Assembly: GCA_019918135.1 (NCBI GenBank)
Contig: WBZZ01002776.1
Span: 25,001-89,000 of the forward strand
Direction: 5' to 3'
Length of the DNA stretch: 64,000 bases
Origin: Paulinella micropora
Taxonomy: Eukaryota > Cercozoa > Imbricatea > Euglyphida > Paulinellidae
In this document: in pieces, positions 32,054 to 45,176 of the stretch
Numbering within the stretch: the stretch's first letter is position 1
Layout: every line of letters starts with the position of its first letter
Program-made: the position numbers and the translations under genes
The notes under the pieces: model-generated
Databases searched by the model: none
What the model was told of the DNA's origin: nothing
Seen by the model: the letters and a program-made list of their open reading frames with translations, nothing else

Positions 32054-35000
32054 TCAGCTTGGACTCACCCGGTGGGCGCTGAGGGGCGATGTCCGCTTTT
32101 TCCTCCTGTTCGGTTGCGGATGGATATCCGGCCGCAGAGCTATGATTGCCGGGGAGAATCCGTCACCTTGGTCGACGTCCATACCCTCTTGGCTGGGCGC
32201 TGACGCTGCGTTATTCTCCGCGGCCGGGATCGGCTGATCGGGATTATCCTTCGCCTCGGCCGTCTTGTCACGACGCTTAGGCGGGGCACGCAAGCTCACG
32301 TTCAGCTTTTGGATAGCATCCGCCATTGTCTCGTTTCGGTCGAGCATGGGGTTAAAGCGCATTAAGCGTCGGACATGGACCACTAGTGTCTTGCCTTTAC
32401 TCTGTATGCGGTAGGTCAGAGCCCCTACCTGTTCCAACACGGTGTAGGGTCCCTGCCACATATGGAAGAGTTTCACACTGATCAAGTTGGGGACCTGCGG
32501 GACGTATAGGAATACTAGGTCCCCCGCATGGTACTCTCCCGATTCGTACTTGACCTTGGATGGTGTGTTCTGGTTTTGGCGGCTGGCCTCTTCAGCCTCT
32601 CGGGCCTTGGCCACATAATGTCGAGCTTCCGCCATCACCCTTAGGCGACATGCGAAGAGCTCTTCGTGTTCTAGGAATCCGCCTTCCGGGCGGTGCGGGA
32701 GCACCATGTCTTCCGGAATACGTAAATGGCGGCCGTACACGAGCAAGTTTGGGGAGGCGCCGGTGGTCTTCCCACCCAACGCCTTCGAGCCCGTGTTGTT
32801 CATGGAGAACACAAGGGACGGAAGTGCCTTATGCCAGATGTGTTGGTTATCACGGCAGTATTGTTGGAGGGCGGCTTTGAGTGGCCTATGGACCCTTTCT
32901 ATCTTGCCGTTGCTCTCTGGCGAGTATGCCGTGACATACTTCCATTTAAATCCCCACGCCGCAGGCAGCTGTGCTGAGAGCTCATTAGTGAACTCTGAGC
33001 CCCTATCGCTGTATACGTTCTTGGGTACTCCCGTGTACCGAAAGACGTGATCGATCAATTCCTCGCATGTCGATGCTGCGTCCTTCTCCTTGACCGGAGC
33101 CGCGAACACGTAGTTCGAAAAGCGGTCGATGGCGGTCAGGATGTACCGGTAGTTATGCTGTTCTGCTCGTGGTAGTGGGCCCACGGAGTCTATGTGTAAG
33201 GTCTCGAAAAGGTCTTCTGTAAGCTTGTATTCGCCGTACAGGCCCCTCTCAGAGTTTGGGTCCGGAGATTTGATTTGCTTGCAGTGTTCACACGTATCCA
33301 CTGTTTCGGATATGGCCTTTTGCATGCCATGCCACCAAAATTTCCGTGAAATGAACCACGACATTTTGTCCCTTCCTAGGTGGGAGTTTAAGGCGGAGCG
33401 ATGGGTAGCGGTTAAGATCGCCTTTCGAAGCTGTGGGGGGACCCACAACGTCCATTTGGAAGGCGTCTTCTCCCACTTGCCTCCGAACCCCTTGTACCAT
33501 AGGAGGTCATCGTGCCATGCTATGGTCTTTTTCTGGAGGTGGATCTCCCTTGTCTCGGGATGCTTTTGGGCATCCATGGCGTGAGATATAAAGGGGCCCC
33601 ATTCCTTCGAATCCCTGGCTAACTGACTAAAGACCGCAGGGCTGGCCAAGGTCATGTCCATGTCATCCAGCTGTAGGGCGCTGGTGACCAGGACGATGTG
33701 ATCCTGGGTATGTTGTGTTTGGGTTGCGGCTGCGATGGTAGCAGACCTAGACGGGTGAACATTCTTCGGCACCCAGAACGACTGATTCTTATTGGAAAAG
33801 AACGCGTTCATGGAGCGTTCATGTTCGTGGGTCTGGCCCTCCCGTATATCCCCCTCGCTGAGGATGTCTGACTGCGTATCAATCTCCTCAAGGAGATCCC
33901 GCCAGTCTTCCGCGTCGTGCTTAGCGCAGCATACGCGGCGGATAGACTCGAGGTTTTCCAGCAGCTGCTCTTGGGTATCCGTCTTATATCCCGGTTGCCA
34001 GCTGATGGCGCTGGTGGCTATATATGCCATACCCGTAGGTAGTGTGTCTGTGAACCCCGGCGTGTGTTCGCTAGCCAACCAGTCATCGTTGCCAGTCCAC
34101 CCGACAAGGCATGCCGTTGGTGTGTGCATGGCGAACCGGTCAAGTCCGTCCCCGATGGAGCCTTTGACTCTCGGCATTCGGGAAAGGCTGTCCGGGACCG
34201 TGTTTTCCTTGCCTTTGATGTACTCAATGGTGAAATCATACAAGGCTAATTCCGACTGCCATCTAGCTAGTCGGCCCGTAACATTGTTCCTTGTCCATGA
34301 GCCACCTCAGGTTGGCATGGTCGGTTTGGACTAGTATATTCGGTGCGCCCCACAAGTATTCTCGCAGCCGACTGAACGCCCACACTATCGCCAACGCTTC
34401 GCGTTGCCGTGTGCAGTAGTTCACCTGTTCGGGGGTCAGCTTTTTGCTGACGAACATAATTGGCCGGAGTTGCTTGTGAGCGGAGTAGTATTGCTGTAAC
34501 ACCGCCCCGACTGCATATTTGGATGCGTCGGTAGCGAGTACAAAGCGCTTTTCGAAATCGGGTAGAATTAGGACTGACCCGCCCTCTGTAAGAGGGTTTC
34601 TTGTTAAAGCTTCCTTCAACTTGTTATACGTCTCTTCGGCCGCGGGTGGCCACTCCCCATATGGGTCACCTTTAAGGCAGAAATCCCGCAGAGGTTTGAC
34701 GAAGTCTTGGAAGTTGGGAATAAATTCGGAATAGACTTGTGCCATACAGAGGAAAGAGTGTAGCGCTGTGCGTGTGTTAGGGCGCGGGAGGGAACGAATG
34801 GCGTCCCGCTTCTCCGGCTTTAGCACTATCTCGCCCCCCTGTACTCTGTATCCTAGATAGTCGATGTGATCGTTTGCGAACGAACACTTCTCTAGGTTCA
34901 GCTTCAGGCCGAAGGCCTCCAAGCGGCGCAACACATCTGACACATGAGCCAGGTGTTCCGCCTCCGTATTGGAGTAAATGACAATGTCGTCAATATAACA

Positions 35001-36024
35001 GAAGCTGTATAGGTTTGTATGGCCATAGGTCTCTATGAATTGGGCGTCCCCATATTTCGGGTCCGATAGAGCCTGGTTCATACAGTCCTGAAATATTGCC
35101 GGGCCGTCTTCAGTCCCATCGGGAGGACTGTCCATTGGTACAGTCTCCCCCCGACAGCGAAGGCAGTCAACGGAGGGCTTTCCGCCTCGAGCGGTATACG
35201 TATATTCCAGAAACCGTTCCTTAGGTCGAGTTTGGTAAAGAATTTGGCCTGCCGAAGCTTGTTAAGACCATCTCGCATACGAGGGATAGGGGCCTCGACG
35301 CTCTTAATGATCTTGTTCAGCCTGGTGTAGTTGATGCGCAAGCGCTCAGCCTGTTTGCCATCCGGCTTTGGGGCCAGTCTGACCGGCGATCGGAATTCCG
35401 ACCACGATGGCTCGATCAGTCGCTTGGCTAATATGTCCTGCACCATTTCCTCACAGATCTGTTCCTCTTTGTAACTGAGGCGTGATCCTTTGAGGCGGGG
35501 CATCGTCTGTCCGACTTGTGGTTCTATCCTGGCGGCAGCATGGGTCATCCCGCCAGCGACAAGTGGGCCGAACAGCTTTTTGTTTTTCAGGAATTGGGCC
35601 TTGAGGTCCCGGACAAAGTCTGGCGACCCCCGTTGTCGCGCCATGACCTCGTCAATGATGTCATCGACGGGTTTTTGGTCCCGTGGGTCATCCGAGTACT
35701 CAAGTATGGAGTCGGGTCTTCAACCTCGTCCTTCGCGTCCCGTCCAGGGTATCGCGTGGAGGATTGAGTGTCCCAAGAGGCAAACTCCTGTAGATCGGTG
35801 ATCATTTCGGCATATTGTTTCGCCGCGGACTTATGGTAGAAGCCGGGGAAGATTTGAAATGCCGCTTCCCGTAAGTCATCGACCTTGCGGGTCATGAGCT
35901 TGGTACGATATGCTAACCCGTCCTTAACGGACCCCAAGCGAAAGGCCATAAGGGGTTTGGACTGTCGGCTAGGTATTGGAATAGGATCATCGATCACCCG
36001 ATCCAAAACATCTCTCCACCACAT
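32054..36024 (-). pseudogene. pol: Gypsy-B Pol region: pre-RT domain, RT, RNase H, integrase
   Basis: From high to low coordinate: the pre-RT domain with DDPIPIPSR near 35985; RT with CYIDDIVIYSN near 35000; RNase H with LATDASKYAVGAVLQQ near 34520; an integrase zinc region (H-x-H...CEHCKQ near 33275); integrase core with LHIDSVG near 33195, SDRGSEF near 33000 and NGKIERVHR near 32905; and a GPY/F module (WQGPYTV) near 32450. All marks of Ty3/gypsy Pol are present. It is spread over a few frames and is therefore broken. The pre-RT and C-terminal regions align with Gypsy-A, but overall divergence is large. Confidence 0.88.
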
Positions 36025-36282
36025 GACGGTGGGGAATAATTGTGATGTCTTCGCCCCGGTCGAGGCGGTCGGATAGTATTTTGGGCACCGCCGTTAAGCT
36101 TTCCGGTTGTATCGGATCTGTGCCTTGGTACAATTGCTTCAGCTTTAGCATGACGTCATCATCCTCCGTCAGCCTTTTGGAAGCATGATATACCAGGCTC
36201 GTTTTGACCCGTACGTATTGGTGGACCCCCTTGGTCAGTTGACCCGGCTGGTCGAAGCCATGCCACGAGTCTTCCTGACGCT

Positions 36283-37266
36283 TCAGGAGTAAAATCTGAG
36301 CTTCCCTCTTGGCCGCGAGTTCTCCAAAGTCCTCCCATGGGTCGGGGGCTTGTCATCCGGCTCTGGGACGTATACATTGGCGTACACCCATGCCGTACCC
36401 TGTGGGGTAAGACGAGATTGCTCGGCGAGGTGTCCATCATAGGGTAATGGAGGGGCCGGTGGTATCAGTGTGACCTGAGCCCTACCGCCATATGGATGTC
36501 GTCGTGGGAGGTCCGTTTCCGATTTTAGGATCGGGAATTCAGACTCATGTCGTCCACGTCCATATTTGATGATGTCCTGTCCCAGCATAACCTGCGCATC
36601 CATCATGTTGAGATCGGGTTTGCCCAAAACGATAGTGCCTGGGAAGGCCGGGACGACCAAGACATGAATGGTATAAGACATCCCGGACGGGAATTCGACT
36701 GTCAACGGGACACGTCCTACGATCGCGCTCCGTTCGTCGTTGGAACCCCGGATATATCCGAGCGGGCCTGTCTTAGTAAAATCAAACAGACGTCCATATT
36801 TGTCTATGAAACGTTTGCCCGCGAATGTGATTTGGGCCATGCTATCAGTCCCGGTATCTAGGTAGCCATTGAGCTCTTTCCAGTATAATCTGGTGTAGCT
36901 CATGTCCCGTGCCTCCGCCGGTGGGAGGTCTACCGGTTCGGCTCGGGTTGTCAACGCCTGTCTTAATTCTGTCTCGGCGAACTGTCGCGCTTGTGATCGC
37001 GCCGTCACTCCGAGTCTGTCAGAGTCGTGCAATGGAGCGAGACCGATTTGGCGAATGACTGCCGAGGCGATGGCTTTGTCACCCCGTGTGGCGGGTAGGA
37101 AAATAGTGGCGGGTAGGAGTGAGCCCGATTTGGCCGGGACCATGAAAAGAAGAGTCGGAGCCACTACGGTAGGCTGCTCTGCGGCTGTCCCCATGGCGGG
37201 CGCCTTTGTTTGCCGGCCAGCACAAGGCGTTTCTGTCCCGCTAAGGAGCAAGGAGGACGCTCCCAA
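36283..37266 (-). pseudogene. Gypsy-B protease region
   Basis: A retropepsin-like domain with LDTGTDSMAQI near 36845 (canonical DTG), then GKRFIDK, GYIRG and a terminal VVPAFPGTIVLGKPDL element near 36640 where the flap and second hydrophobic-G motif are expected. It lies between gag and the pre-RT domain. The N-terminal 120 residues are a low-conservation linker. The protease would process Gag-Pol in the particle. Confidence 0.7.
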
Positions 37267-37430
37267 GGGCGAGGTGCCACGTGTCGTTGACTCGGGTGTG
37301 GACGCATTGGGCGGCCCACGGTTATTTGTTCTTGGGTTTCTTGTTTCCCGTCTTCACCTTTTTGAAGCCTGCATGGAACATAGGGGCATCTGAGGTCTGA
37401 GAGGGTGTGTATGTGTATGCAAGGTACCGA

Positions 37431-38636
37431 TCAGGTGTTCTTTCCCGGGCATATAGCATGCCACTTCGTCGTATTTCCTGCCTGGCTTCGGTACCTTTCC
37501 ACCCGAGCTTTGGCCTCGGTTGAGTACTGGGCCAGCCAGGGCGGGTCTTGCCCGGGCGGCAAGAAGTACGTCGTCCCATCGGGTTGGACGTCGGGAATTC
37601 GGATGCCTTCGGTGGGATTGTCCTTAGGGTTGAGGACCAATTTGCCATCCCTCTTAACCTTGGATCGCCCCACGTACCAACGGTGAATGTACCATTTTAT
37701 TGGCTCCACCTGGCGTGGGTGTTGGTATTGACAGGAATTCGACCATTGGCACGGTGCAACCCACAGTCTGTTGTCTTCAATTGGATTGAAGATGACGGAG
37801 TGCATCATGTAGTCACAACATTCCGCACCTGGGCTCTTGTGCCATGGTCCCGCAAAAGTCTCGTTGAAAAGGCCAAACGGGCAATTGTATGGGCCCGGGA
37901 TCGGTGGAAGGTGAGATAGCGGTTTGACCACGCCGTTGTCACCGAGTTTTCTCTTACCCGACTTACCCTCGGATGTGGGCCCGCCCCGTGTAGGAGGGTA
38001 CGGAACCGGGGGCGGTGACAACGGTGGCGGAGATGCGAACCCAGAGGAAGGGTAATACTGGTAGGGTATGGGCGGTGGAGGGGGCATGGGCGGTGGGGGA
38101 GGCAGATATGGGTGTGCCGTCCCGACAGCCGGAGGCATCGAGTTGAACGTGCCGATGGCCGGGGTTCCCGAGTTGGTCGCCCCCCCAAATGGAAGTGAGG
38201 GCGGTGGAGGGGTGTACGACGAGCTAGAGGAGCTCGAGGAGCTATAGGGGCCCCTGGACGAGCTAGACCACGATTGACGGCGGTTGGACCAGCTGCTGCC
38301 GGTCACGAAAGTCCACACGTCAAACACTTGGCCCGGTTTGGCCTGATGGTCCTCAAGCATGCTACCCGTGATCGTCATTGCTCTAAGCAGGACATCGGCC
38401 CGCTTGGCTCTTTCGATCTTGTCAGAGGTAAAGATATCGGCAGCAAAGATACTGCTTGTCCAGTGGGATACTTCGCACATACGGTCCGTGCGAAACCGCG
38501 TGATTTTGAAGTTCGTGTTGCCTTGGTTAGGAACATTCCGGACGAACATCTCGCCATCCGTCCGCCCTTGCTGTGGCTCGGCTTTCACTATCCCGCTCAG
38601 GACTGCCAACAACAACGAAGCGAAATCGGTCTTCAC
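37431..38636 (-). CDS. gag: Gypsy-B Gag C-terminal region with proline-rich and Cys/His segments
   Basis: A 401-codon frame between the Gag N-terminal region and protease. It has a serine run (SSSSSSSSSY), a long proline-rich tract (PPPPPMPPPPPIPYQYYP), a basic GKSGKRKLGD, and a C-terminal region containing cysteines and histidines (GAECCDYMMH, CQWSNSCQYQHPRQ). The last block, C-x6-C-x3-H, resembles a CCCH-type finger more than the usual CCHC knuckle. Proline-rich Gag tracts often bind partner proteins. The assignment to Gag rests on order and composition. Confidence 0.55.
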   Translation of the reverse strand: MKTDFASLLLAVLSGIVKAEPQQGRTDGEMFVRNVPNQGNTNFKITRFRTDRMCEVSHWTSSIFAADIFTSDKIERAKRADVLLRAMTITGSMLEDHQAKPGQVFDVWTFVTGSSWSNRRQSWSSSSRGPYSSSSSSSSSYTPPPPSLPFGGATNSGTPAIGTFNSMPPAVGTAHPYLPPPPPMPPPPPIPYQYYPSSGFASPPPLSPPPVPYPPTRGGPTSEGKSGKRKLGDNGVVKPLSHLPPIPGPYNCPFGLFNETFAGPWHKSPGAECCDYMMHSVIFNPIEDNRLWVAPCQWSNSCQYQHPRQVEPIKWYIHRWYVGRSKVKRDGKLVLNPKDNPTEGIRIPDVQPDGTTYFLPPGQDPPWLAQYSTEAKARVERYRSQAGNTTKWHAICPGKNT

Positions 38637-38650
38637 TAATTATAAGTTGG

Positions 38651-40491
38651 TTAACAGTTTCTGTGGGAGATCGATGATGGACGAGATTGCCACATCGTCT
38701 TCCCACATCCGCCTGGCGGCGTCCTGGACGAGGTCGACAGCAATATGGGAGAGCATGATGTAGCCCCAGTCTGCCGCGGATATGAACTGGCGGAGCATGT
38801 AATGTGAAGCTGGTCGAGTGTGAGTTTACCCTGCCCCACACCAGCCTCGCCAGTCATCTGCCAAGTAGGCCAGTCCGTGGTGAGTAGCGTCTGAGATGGC
38901 CACCCACCCACAAGACTGTTCAGCAGTTGCTTCACATCGGCTACCGTAAGTGCGTGACTGGCCACGATCCGATCCAGGGCCGCATAAGCCATTATGAGCT
39001 TAAGGTCCTCTCGATACGGGAGTCTCGCACTTTGCGTGTGTGCTGCAAAGTCAAAGTTGACATGGTCACGAACGGCTCGCAACGCCGCGTCCACCCGTTT
39101 ATGAGTGGCGTCTTCAGTCTTTGTCTTAGGTGGGCGATGGCGTTCGAGGGGTGAATCCCTATCTAGGTTTTCATCCACCATATTCCGTCGACTTGATACA
39201 CGACGAAAGGTGATTATCGAGCTACCCCCCGGTGTAGAGGCCGTTCGATCGTCACCCACTGCATGCATGGCTATTTGGATCCGTAGGCAGTCAGAAATGG
39301 CTTGGAGGATGAGGTCTACCACAGTGAGGTAGTTGGTCACATAGAGGGTGGCCGCCGGATGAGGGACCACTTGGACTGTGGTATCCGGTTCAGACATGTC
39401 AAGGAGTGTCGCGGCAGTGGTTTGGATCTTAAGCCACGTTAGGAACACTGGTACCTTGGCAAAAGGGTCAATCGGGGTTTCCACCGCGTCAAGGAAATGC
39501 ACGAGGTCGTCATAGACTGGGAAGGTTTGTGGGATTATGGCATCCCGCGAGTGTTTTTGTTCCATCAAAACACGTTCCCACATCCCAGTAACGTTCTCGA
39601 GTCCCTTGAGGGTCTATGGCCCTTGTCACGAGGTTGGCCTGGACGCGATTTAGGTAGTTGGCATCGGGCCAATAGGGAGTGTCCACGCCAGTGGTATCAG
39701 GTGCAGTTACGGCAGTGATGATAGCTGTTTGCTCACTAGCGAATTTGCTGCAAGTGAGTGTTGCCGTAAGCGTGGGACTTGTTGGTGGTATCTTTGCCAA
39801 GCCTCGTCGAGGAGCCTGTCTCGACACATACACAAGTCCTCCCAAAGCGTGATAAGGTCCACTATCGATCTTTGTTCTATGAACCGTGGATTAGTGGACA
39901 TTAGGCCAATCACCTTGTCTATTCCCTCCACCACCATGGTTGCTCTAGTCCAATGGTTGATGTCCCCATACATATTGTTATGGATATGAGGGGCTGCGAG
40001 AGGGAAATGGTATTGGTCCTCAGGTTCAGTCGGTCAGTCGGGGATGCTGGCCATCCCGTGGGTCCCGTCATGTCCAAACTAGCCTGAGGGACAGGGTTGC
40101 ATGGGATCGTGGTTCGGGTCAAGATCAATGCGCCCCCAGCGTCTCTCCATGGGGACGGTGGGATGGGTGCAGCATTCTTGGCATCACGACCGAATATGTC
40201 GGCACGATTCGGCACGGGTGTCTGGAAGGGACCAGCCCCAGTGTTCGTGTCGTCAGCTTGACCTTGATTGTCCATAGCTGGTCTGTCAGCCTCTTGTGTG
40301 GGCGAGTCCCACATACCAGCCATTATGGATTCGTTCACTTGGGGTCGTTTCCTTTTGGGGATATGCCGTGCACGAACTGGTGGCAAAGTGTCAGTGTGGG
40401 GGACAAGGCGTCTTCTGGCAGACGTCTTTGTTGTTTTTTTTCGGTGTGTGTGTGTGTAAGAATGCGTGTAGATAGGTTTGAGATTACTCAC
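38651..40491 (-). pseudogene. gag: Gypsy-B Gag N-terminal region
   Basis: About 1.8 kb covered by successive minus-strand frames, starting near 40491 with a short basic lead and a Pro/Gln/Asn-rich part. The later portion (38651-39583) is helical and acidic or neutral, as expected of a capsid, e.g. YDDLVHFLDAVETPIDPFAKVPVFLTWLKIQ. I see no classical capsid signature by eye, so the assignment rests on order before the proline-rich Gag end and protease. The region is broken in several places. Confidence 0.5.
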
Positions 40492-41700
40492 CCCCCCTTT
40501 GGTAGGGGAACCTCACGCCTTGCGAAACACTTGCCAGTTGTATTGGAACTGGGGCACCCTATATTTACAAGCACGACTCCGTAACTGAGAGGTAGGGAGG
40601 AAACGATACTTCTGAAATAGTCAGAAGTGACTGCCCCTTTTTCCAATAGGAAGGTGAAAAGGATTAGGGAGCTGGTTGCTCAAGCCTTGCTTATCGTTTG
40701 GACCCCTCGGTAGGGTGTCCAATCCCTGGTTGGGACTCCTTAGTGTCCCTTTTCAGCTGAGGAAGTTCTGTGTGTGTAGGGTAGAACGAACCTACCGAGT
40801 GCGAAGTAGGTAAGGACTCCTTGGTGAGCCACAATAGGAGCACTGCTTTGAAATCCTTTCCCTGACCCTTGGTGACCTGTTGGTTATAGGTGGGTGAGGA
40901 GGGAGTGAAGTGTGGAGGTAGGAGAGTGATTTGTTGCTTGAAATTTTCGACGAAATTGGAATCGTCAAAAATGAACAAATGAAACGTCTGGCTGACGTCA
41001 CTCTGTCTCCTTTTGTCTTGGCCTATATTCCCACGGACTAGCCTCCCTACCCCCTGCAATTGGCTGCAATGGAGGGGCTGAGTATGAGCTAGTTTGCACA
41101 ATCAGACTTTGGTGCATAGCAGTCGTTTTCTGTTTTCTGTCTGTCTATTTCTGCTCTCTACTCCTTTGTGCACTTTGGATGCTTGGAAGTGGGCACGAAA
41201 TGACAGAACAAGTGAGTGTTGTTGTTGGAAGACAACATGGTTGGAAGACAAAATGGATTGTCTGTGCAGTCTGTTTCGGATGATGGATAGAGAATATGAC
41301 GTGGTTTGTAGGTGTGTATGTGGGAGTTCGTTACTGTCGTATACGTTTGCTCCCCTTGCCACCCAACCACCTACACGCTACCCTTCTCTCCTATCTCTCT
41401 GTTATATCCTCACACTGTATGTACGATTGGTTGTATTGTGCGGGAGGAGAAGATAGTGGGTGTGTGTGTATAGGGTGTCAACAGAGATTGAGTCGTACGT
41501 GTCTGTTTGCCACACGTTCTAGCCTTGATACTTGGCAGAAAATGAGCAAATAGGAACAGAACACACACGTCCTCTCCTCCCCGTATTCCTCTATCTATTT
41601 TGTGCAATGGATCCTTTCTCCTTATTTATACGTTGCAAAGAATAGGATAGCGAAGTGTCAAACTTGGCGTAAAAGAAAAACAGGCATGGGACTCCACTTT
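40492..41700 (-). other. Gypsy-B 5' leader and primer site
   Basis: About 1.2 kb between 5' LTR fragment and gag. On the minus strand, directly after the LTR end at 41701, lies AAAAGTGGAGTCCCAT; TGGAGTCCCATGCC (about 41682-41696) starts with the TGG expected of a site complementary to a tRNA CCA end, but the tRNA is not identified. A 136-codon minus-strand frame (40691-41101) has no recognisable features. Confidence 0.45.
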
Positions 41701-41835
41701 TGCAGGTTCGATGTCAAAAGAATATATTTATTGATGCCTATCCTTTACTCAACCAAATTCAACAACTTCGCCAATAACCCAATCTTCTTCACTTATATAA
41801 ATAAAGATCAAAGATGGTGGGAAAATGTGGGAGAT
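41701..41835 (-). repeat. Gypsy-B 5' LTR fragment
   Basis: A near-perfect direct repeat of 27068-27202. It carries the TATA-like TTATTTATATAAG and the AATAAA-like box on the minus strand. The outer part of this LTR is missing. Confidence 0.7.
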
Positions 41836-41836
41836 G

Positions 41837-42301
41837 ATTGACCAATTGATATGTGAATAAGTATAAAAGAAAATGAATCAAAAAGATTGCAGATGTAGAT
41901 CAATGCGCGATATGTGCGTGCGTATATGTGTCAACGCATTGATCAAGGTAGTATCAACATGCAGAGGCAGGACGGATATAGTGTACCCAATCATACATCA
42001 TGAAAGGAGCGTAGGGCCAACATTATCACTACGTGTTCAAAGCGGTAAATAGCATTGTGTGACCTGCCTTAGCTAATGCCAGTTCAAAATATGTGAATAT
42101 GACTATCGTACAAGGTTGTAGTAACTTGTTGGGTAGTATATAAAGTGGGAAAGGAGATAAAGTCCGTCGGGAATCTAAAAGCAAAAACCACTTGAGAGTC
42201 TACTTTCGATCTCATCTTGAAGACGTGAAAATCGTATTTCTTACCATTGTAAGGTTTGCGTAAACGTTTGAGTTGTTCGGGAATGATCGAGCCCTTGTTC
42301 A
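41837..42301. other. Unassigned stretch between Gypsy-B and Copia-A copy 2
   Basis: 465 bp with no match elsewhere in the window that I could see. A minus-strand frame (42084-42302, 72 codons) has no recognisable features. It could be host flank or a remnant of a further element. Confidence 0.4.
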
Positions 42302-44934
42302 ATCACTTTCTCAGTTTGAACACTTTGGATATTTTTGAACTCTGTGGCTTTACCCAGATCTTTGCATCTGAATCCCTTCTTCTCAAAGTGTGCGACCATC
42401 TTAAGGTGTTCAGACCTAGTCGCAGCGTGGCATCCGTCATCGACATGGAAGGATAGATTCAGAAGTTGTGTGGTTTTGAGACTGCTCCCATGTCTTATGA
42501 AGGAAGCTCTATCGAGCGTAAAGGTTCTGAACTCAAGTTTCCCCGTGAGTTCCCCGTACAACATTCGTACCACAACCGATCAGATTCCGGGTGGTCGTAT
42601 AAGGCCTTCTTTAAAAGCCAAACGTAATCCTCCAAATTGGAATTTGGGCGGTGGACTTACATAAATGTTGTACGGGATCCTAGCGTGGAGATAGGCCGTG
42701 GTGAAATCGATCAACCATAAGTCGATTCCAAAACACGCAGCGTAAGCTATCATGAGTAAAATCGTCCGATGTTGAGCGGTAGGGGAGTAAGTCTTTCTAG
42801 GGTCATACTGAGCGTATGCCTTCAAAAGGTCCTCTTTCAAGGTAATTCTGGCTTTATGGAACTCATCTAGCGTACCCTGCTGTTTAACGGTGTCTATCCA
42901 TTTTACAGGAATGATTGGTGTCCCGGACATTCTAGCTTCCTTTTCCTTGCGCCAAACAAAAGCCTTAAGCTCTTTCAGCTGCTCGAACTCTTTCTGCCGA
43001 GCTTGCTTACGGTCTTTCGGTTTTTGCATCACCGGGAATTCCGGAAATCTTTCACTGACAAGACCTTATTCTGCACGATCTTCTCGGGCGCATACCGTGA
43101 CATGTGCGCTCCTGGTCCTTCCCGAGATAATGTTTTCCCTTGAAATTTCGCCTTGTTCATGCGATCGCCAATGGGAGCTGTGTTCAGCCCTTTGCTCCGC
43201 CACCCTTTCCCTCTCCCCCTAAACAAACGCAAATTCTGACGTCGAACTCCCAACTTCTATGTGGGTGGAAGCAGAGAAAGCCGCGACATATTTCGGCAAT
43301 CTCTTGCCTATCGCTTATGGACCGTTCAAAGGGAAATCCCCCTATGAGGTCATCCGCAAACGTAAACCCATGCTACATCACCTCAGGCCTATTCTAAGGG
43401 TGCATGGCTTTTATGAAAGTGGATGCTAAGAGGGGGAAGGGTGAGAGGGGAAAGACAGTAATATTTCTCGGGTACGAACGAAATACCGAATATTATCGGG
43501 TGTATGATCCAGTTGCAAGGAAAATACACGGTAATGTTCGTAATGTCGTGTTCGATGTCTGGAAATTGGGGAAGAGGGAGACATCCAAATCTCTAGCAGG
43601 GACAAACGCCTCTGAAGAGATGTTTTCGGTGTAATGGCATTTGCCCCCTCCCGAATCCCAAGGAACCTCACAACACCCAGAAAGTCAAGGTAATGTTTCG
43701 GGGGAGATCTCGGTAGAGATGTTTCCAACTGGGGGAGAAACGTCCCCAGCCGGGGATCTATCATCCGGATCGCCCCCACACAAGGCGCCCCCCAATGACT
43801 CCAATACAGCGAACGGTGATACTAGGGCAGTGGAAGTCAGAAAGGACAGATCTGACCCACCACCCCTCGTACCTCCAACCCCAAAGGTTATGGACTCCAA
43901 GCCCGGTGGAGGCGAAAGTCACGAAAAAGAAACATAAGATCAAAGAGAGACGAGATTTGTCCGGGGTATATATGGAAATCCCGGCTAAAGCGTGGGGAGA
44001 GGGATGGGCGAAACAAACTTACGGGGATAATTGGCAAACTGCGATTCGCAAAGGAACGGTGTCTGCACCCGCTGCTCCAGTTGCCCGTAAAAACAAACGT
44101 TTCCCGGCACACGCAGTCCTCTTTGATGACGGGGTTACCGACAAAGTGATTGATACGGGAATTCTCAAATATGCAGTTGCTCATACCCCGGTAAAACCAC
44201 CACCATCGACCACCTCAAATGACGACGAAAATCAAAGTGAAGCTGCCAAACTTTGACACTGCGTCGCTAAATATAGCTCTGGCGGGCCCACCATTGGTTT
44301 GGTGGGACCTCTCTACCTTAGCGACAACCTGTTTCTCCCCTGTCGGGGCCTCGAGAAAGACCGGCTGATTTACGTCAACCCACTCTTTGAACTCTTTATA
44401 CATGCCGTACTCTTGGTCGCAAGTAATGAACTTAACCTTCTTTCCCGAGTGTCTTTCAAAGAAAGCAGTAGCCTTGAGAAAACAAGGGAAGAATTCATTC
44501 TTGTGACGCAAATAATAATCAAGTTCAAAGTTGGACGCTAAGCACTTGACGGTAAATTTATATTGCTTACCGTCCCATGATATCGTATTCCACCAACCCT
44601 TGGTATCCATGGAGATGTGGATCCCGGGTCGGTGCTCCACGATATGATGCTTCCTTTTGAAGTGTGGTGTCTTTTTGATTCTATTCCGCAAACACCACTC
44701 ACACTTCATTATGCGTTCTCTCCACTCTTTCCCCACTATCTTTACTCCCATATACTTAACCATTCTTTCCATGGCTTTTACTGTTAATTGGTTTGGTCCC
44801 TGGGGCGTCAAAAACCGTGAGGTTGTTAGGTAGAGCTCTCCCCTGGCTACTATCTGTTTTTTCTCGATCCGGATAGGTTTGTTTAGAACGATGACCTGAT
44901 TATTTTGATGTACTACAGCAAACCCTTTTCGCAC
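42302..44934. pseudogene. pol: Copia-A copy 2 Pol remnant, parts on both strands
   Basis: Integrase N-terminal and core portion on the minus strand around 44300-44930 (HISMDT, CDQEYG, KVERSHQTNGG); integrase end plus WAKQTYG linker domain on the plus strand around 43260-44250 (FPAHAVLFDDG); and start of RT on the minus strand around 42302-43250 (LIDFTTAYLHA, FHVDDG). All are readily aligned with copy 1. The change of strand inside one Pol gene shows a rearrangement after insertion. Confidence 0.85.
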
Positions 44935-45176
44935 TCATGCTGAGGTTGCGACTAACCCATACTTTAAATGTGGGTTGTAGGTGGTATGTAAACCAAAAAC
45001 ACAGACTTCATCCCCATGGGAACCAGAGAGGTTCATTTGGACCTTGCCCTTATACTCAGTCCGAATGCTCCCTTTTGCAATTCTGAACTTCTGTTGGGGC
45101 CTTCACAAGTTTGACGAATGTGGTTTTGTCGGGAGACTGTGTTTCCTTGTCATTTACCAACACAATACTATTGGCT

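Larger units (their letters stand above)
27068..41835 (-). mobile_element. Gypsy-B: large Ty3/gypsy element with extra coding regions
   Basis: A minus-strand element of about 14.8 kb. The order is 5' LTR fragment, leader, gag, protease, pre-RT domain, RT, RNase H, integrase, accessory gene, a further coding stretch in the envelope position, polypurine tract, 3' LTR. A direct repeat of about 135 bp shared by both ends (27068-27202 and 41701-41835) supports the LTR assignment; the 5' LTR lacks most of its outer part. The coding region is split across several frames with multiple breaks, so it is a fossil. Its size is well above a simple gypsy element because of the extra 3' coding material. Confidence 0.85.

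Noticed and set aside
41837-42301. Host exon in the stretch beside Gypsy-B
   Set aside because: An acceptor-like AG near 41890 exists, but no open exon with donor and phase to fit 26969-27011 could be supported.
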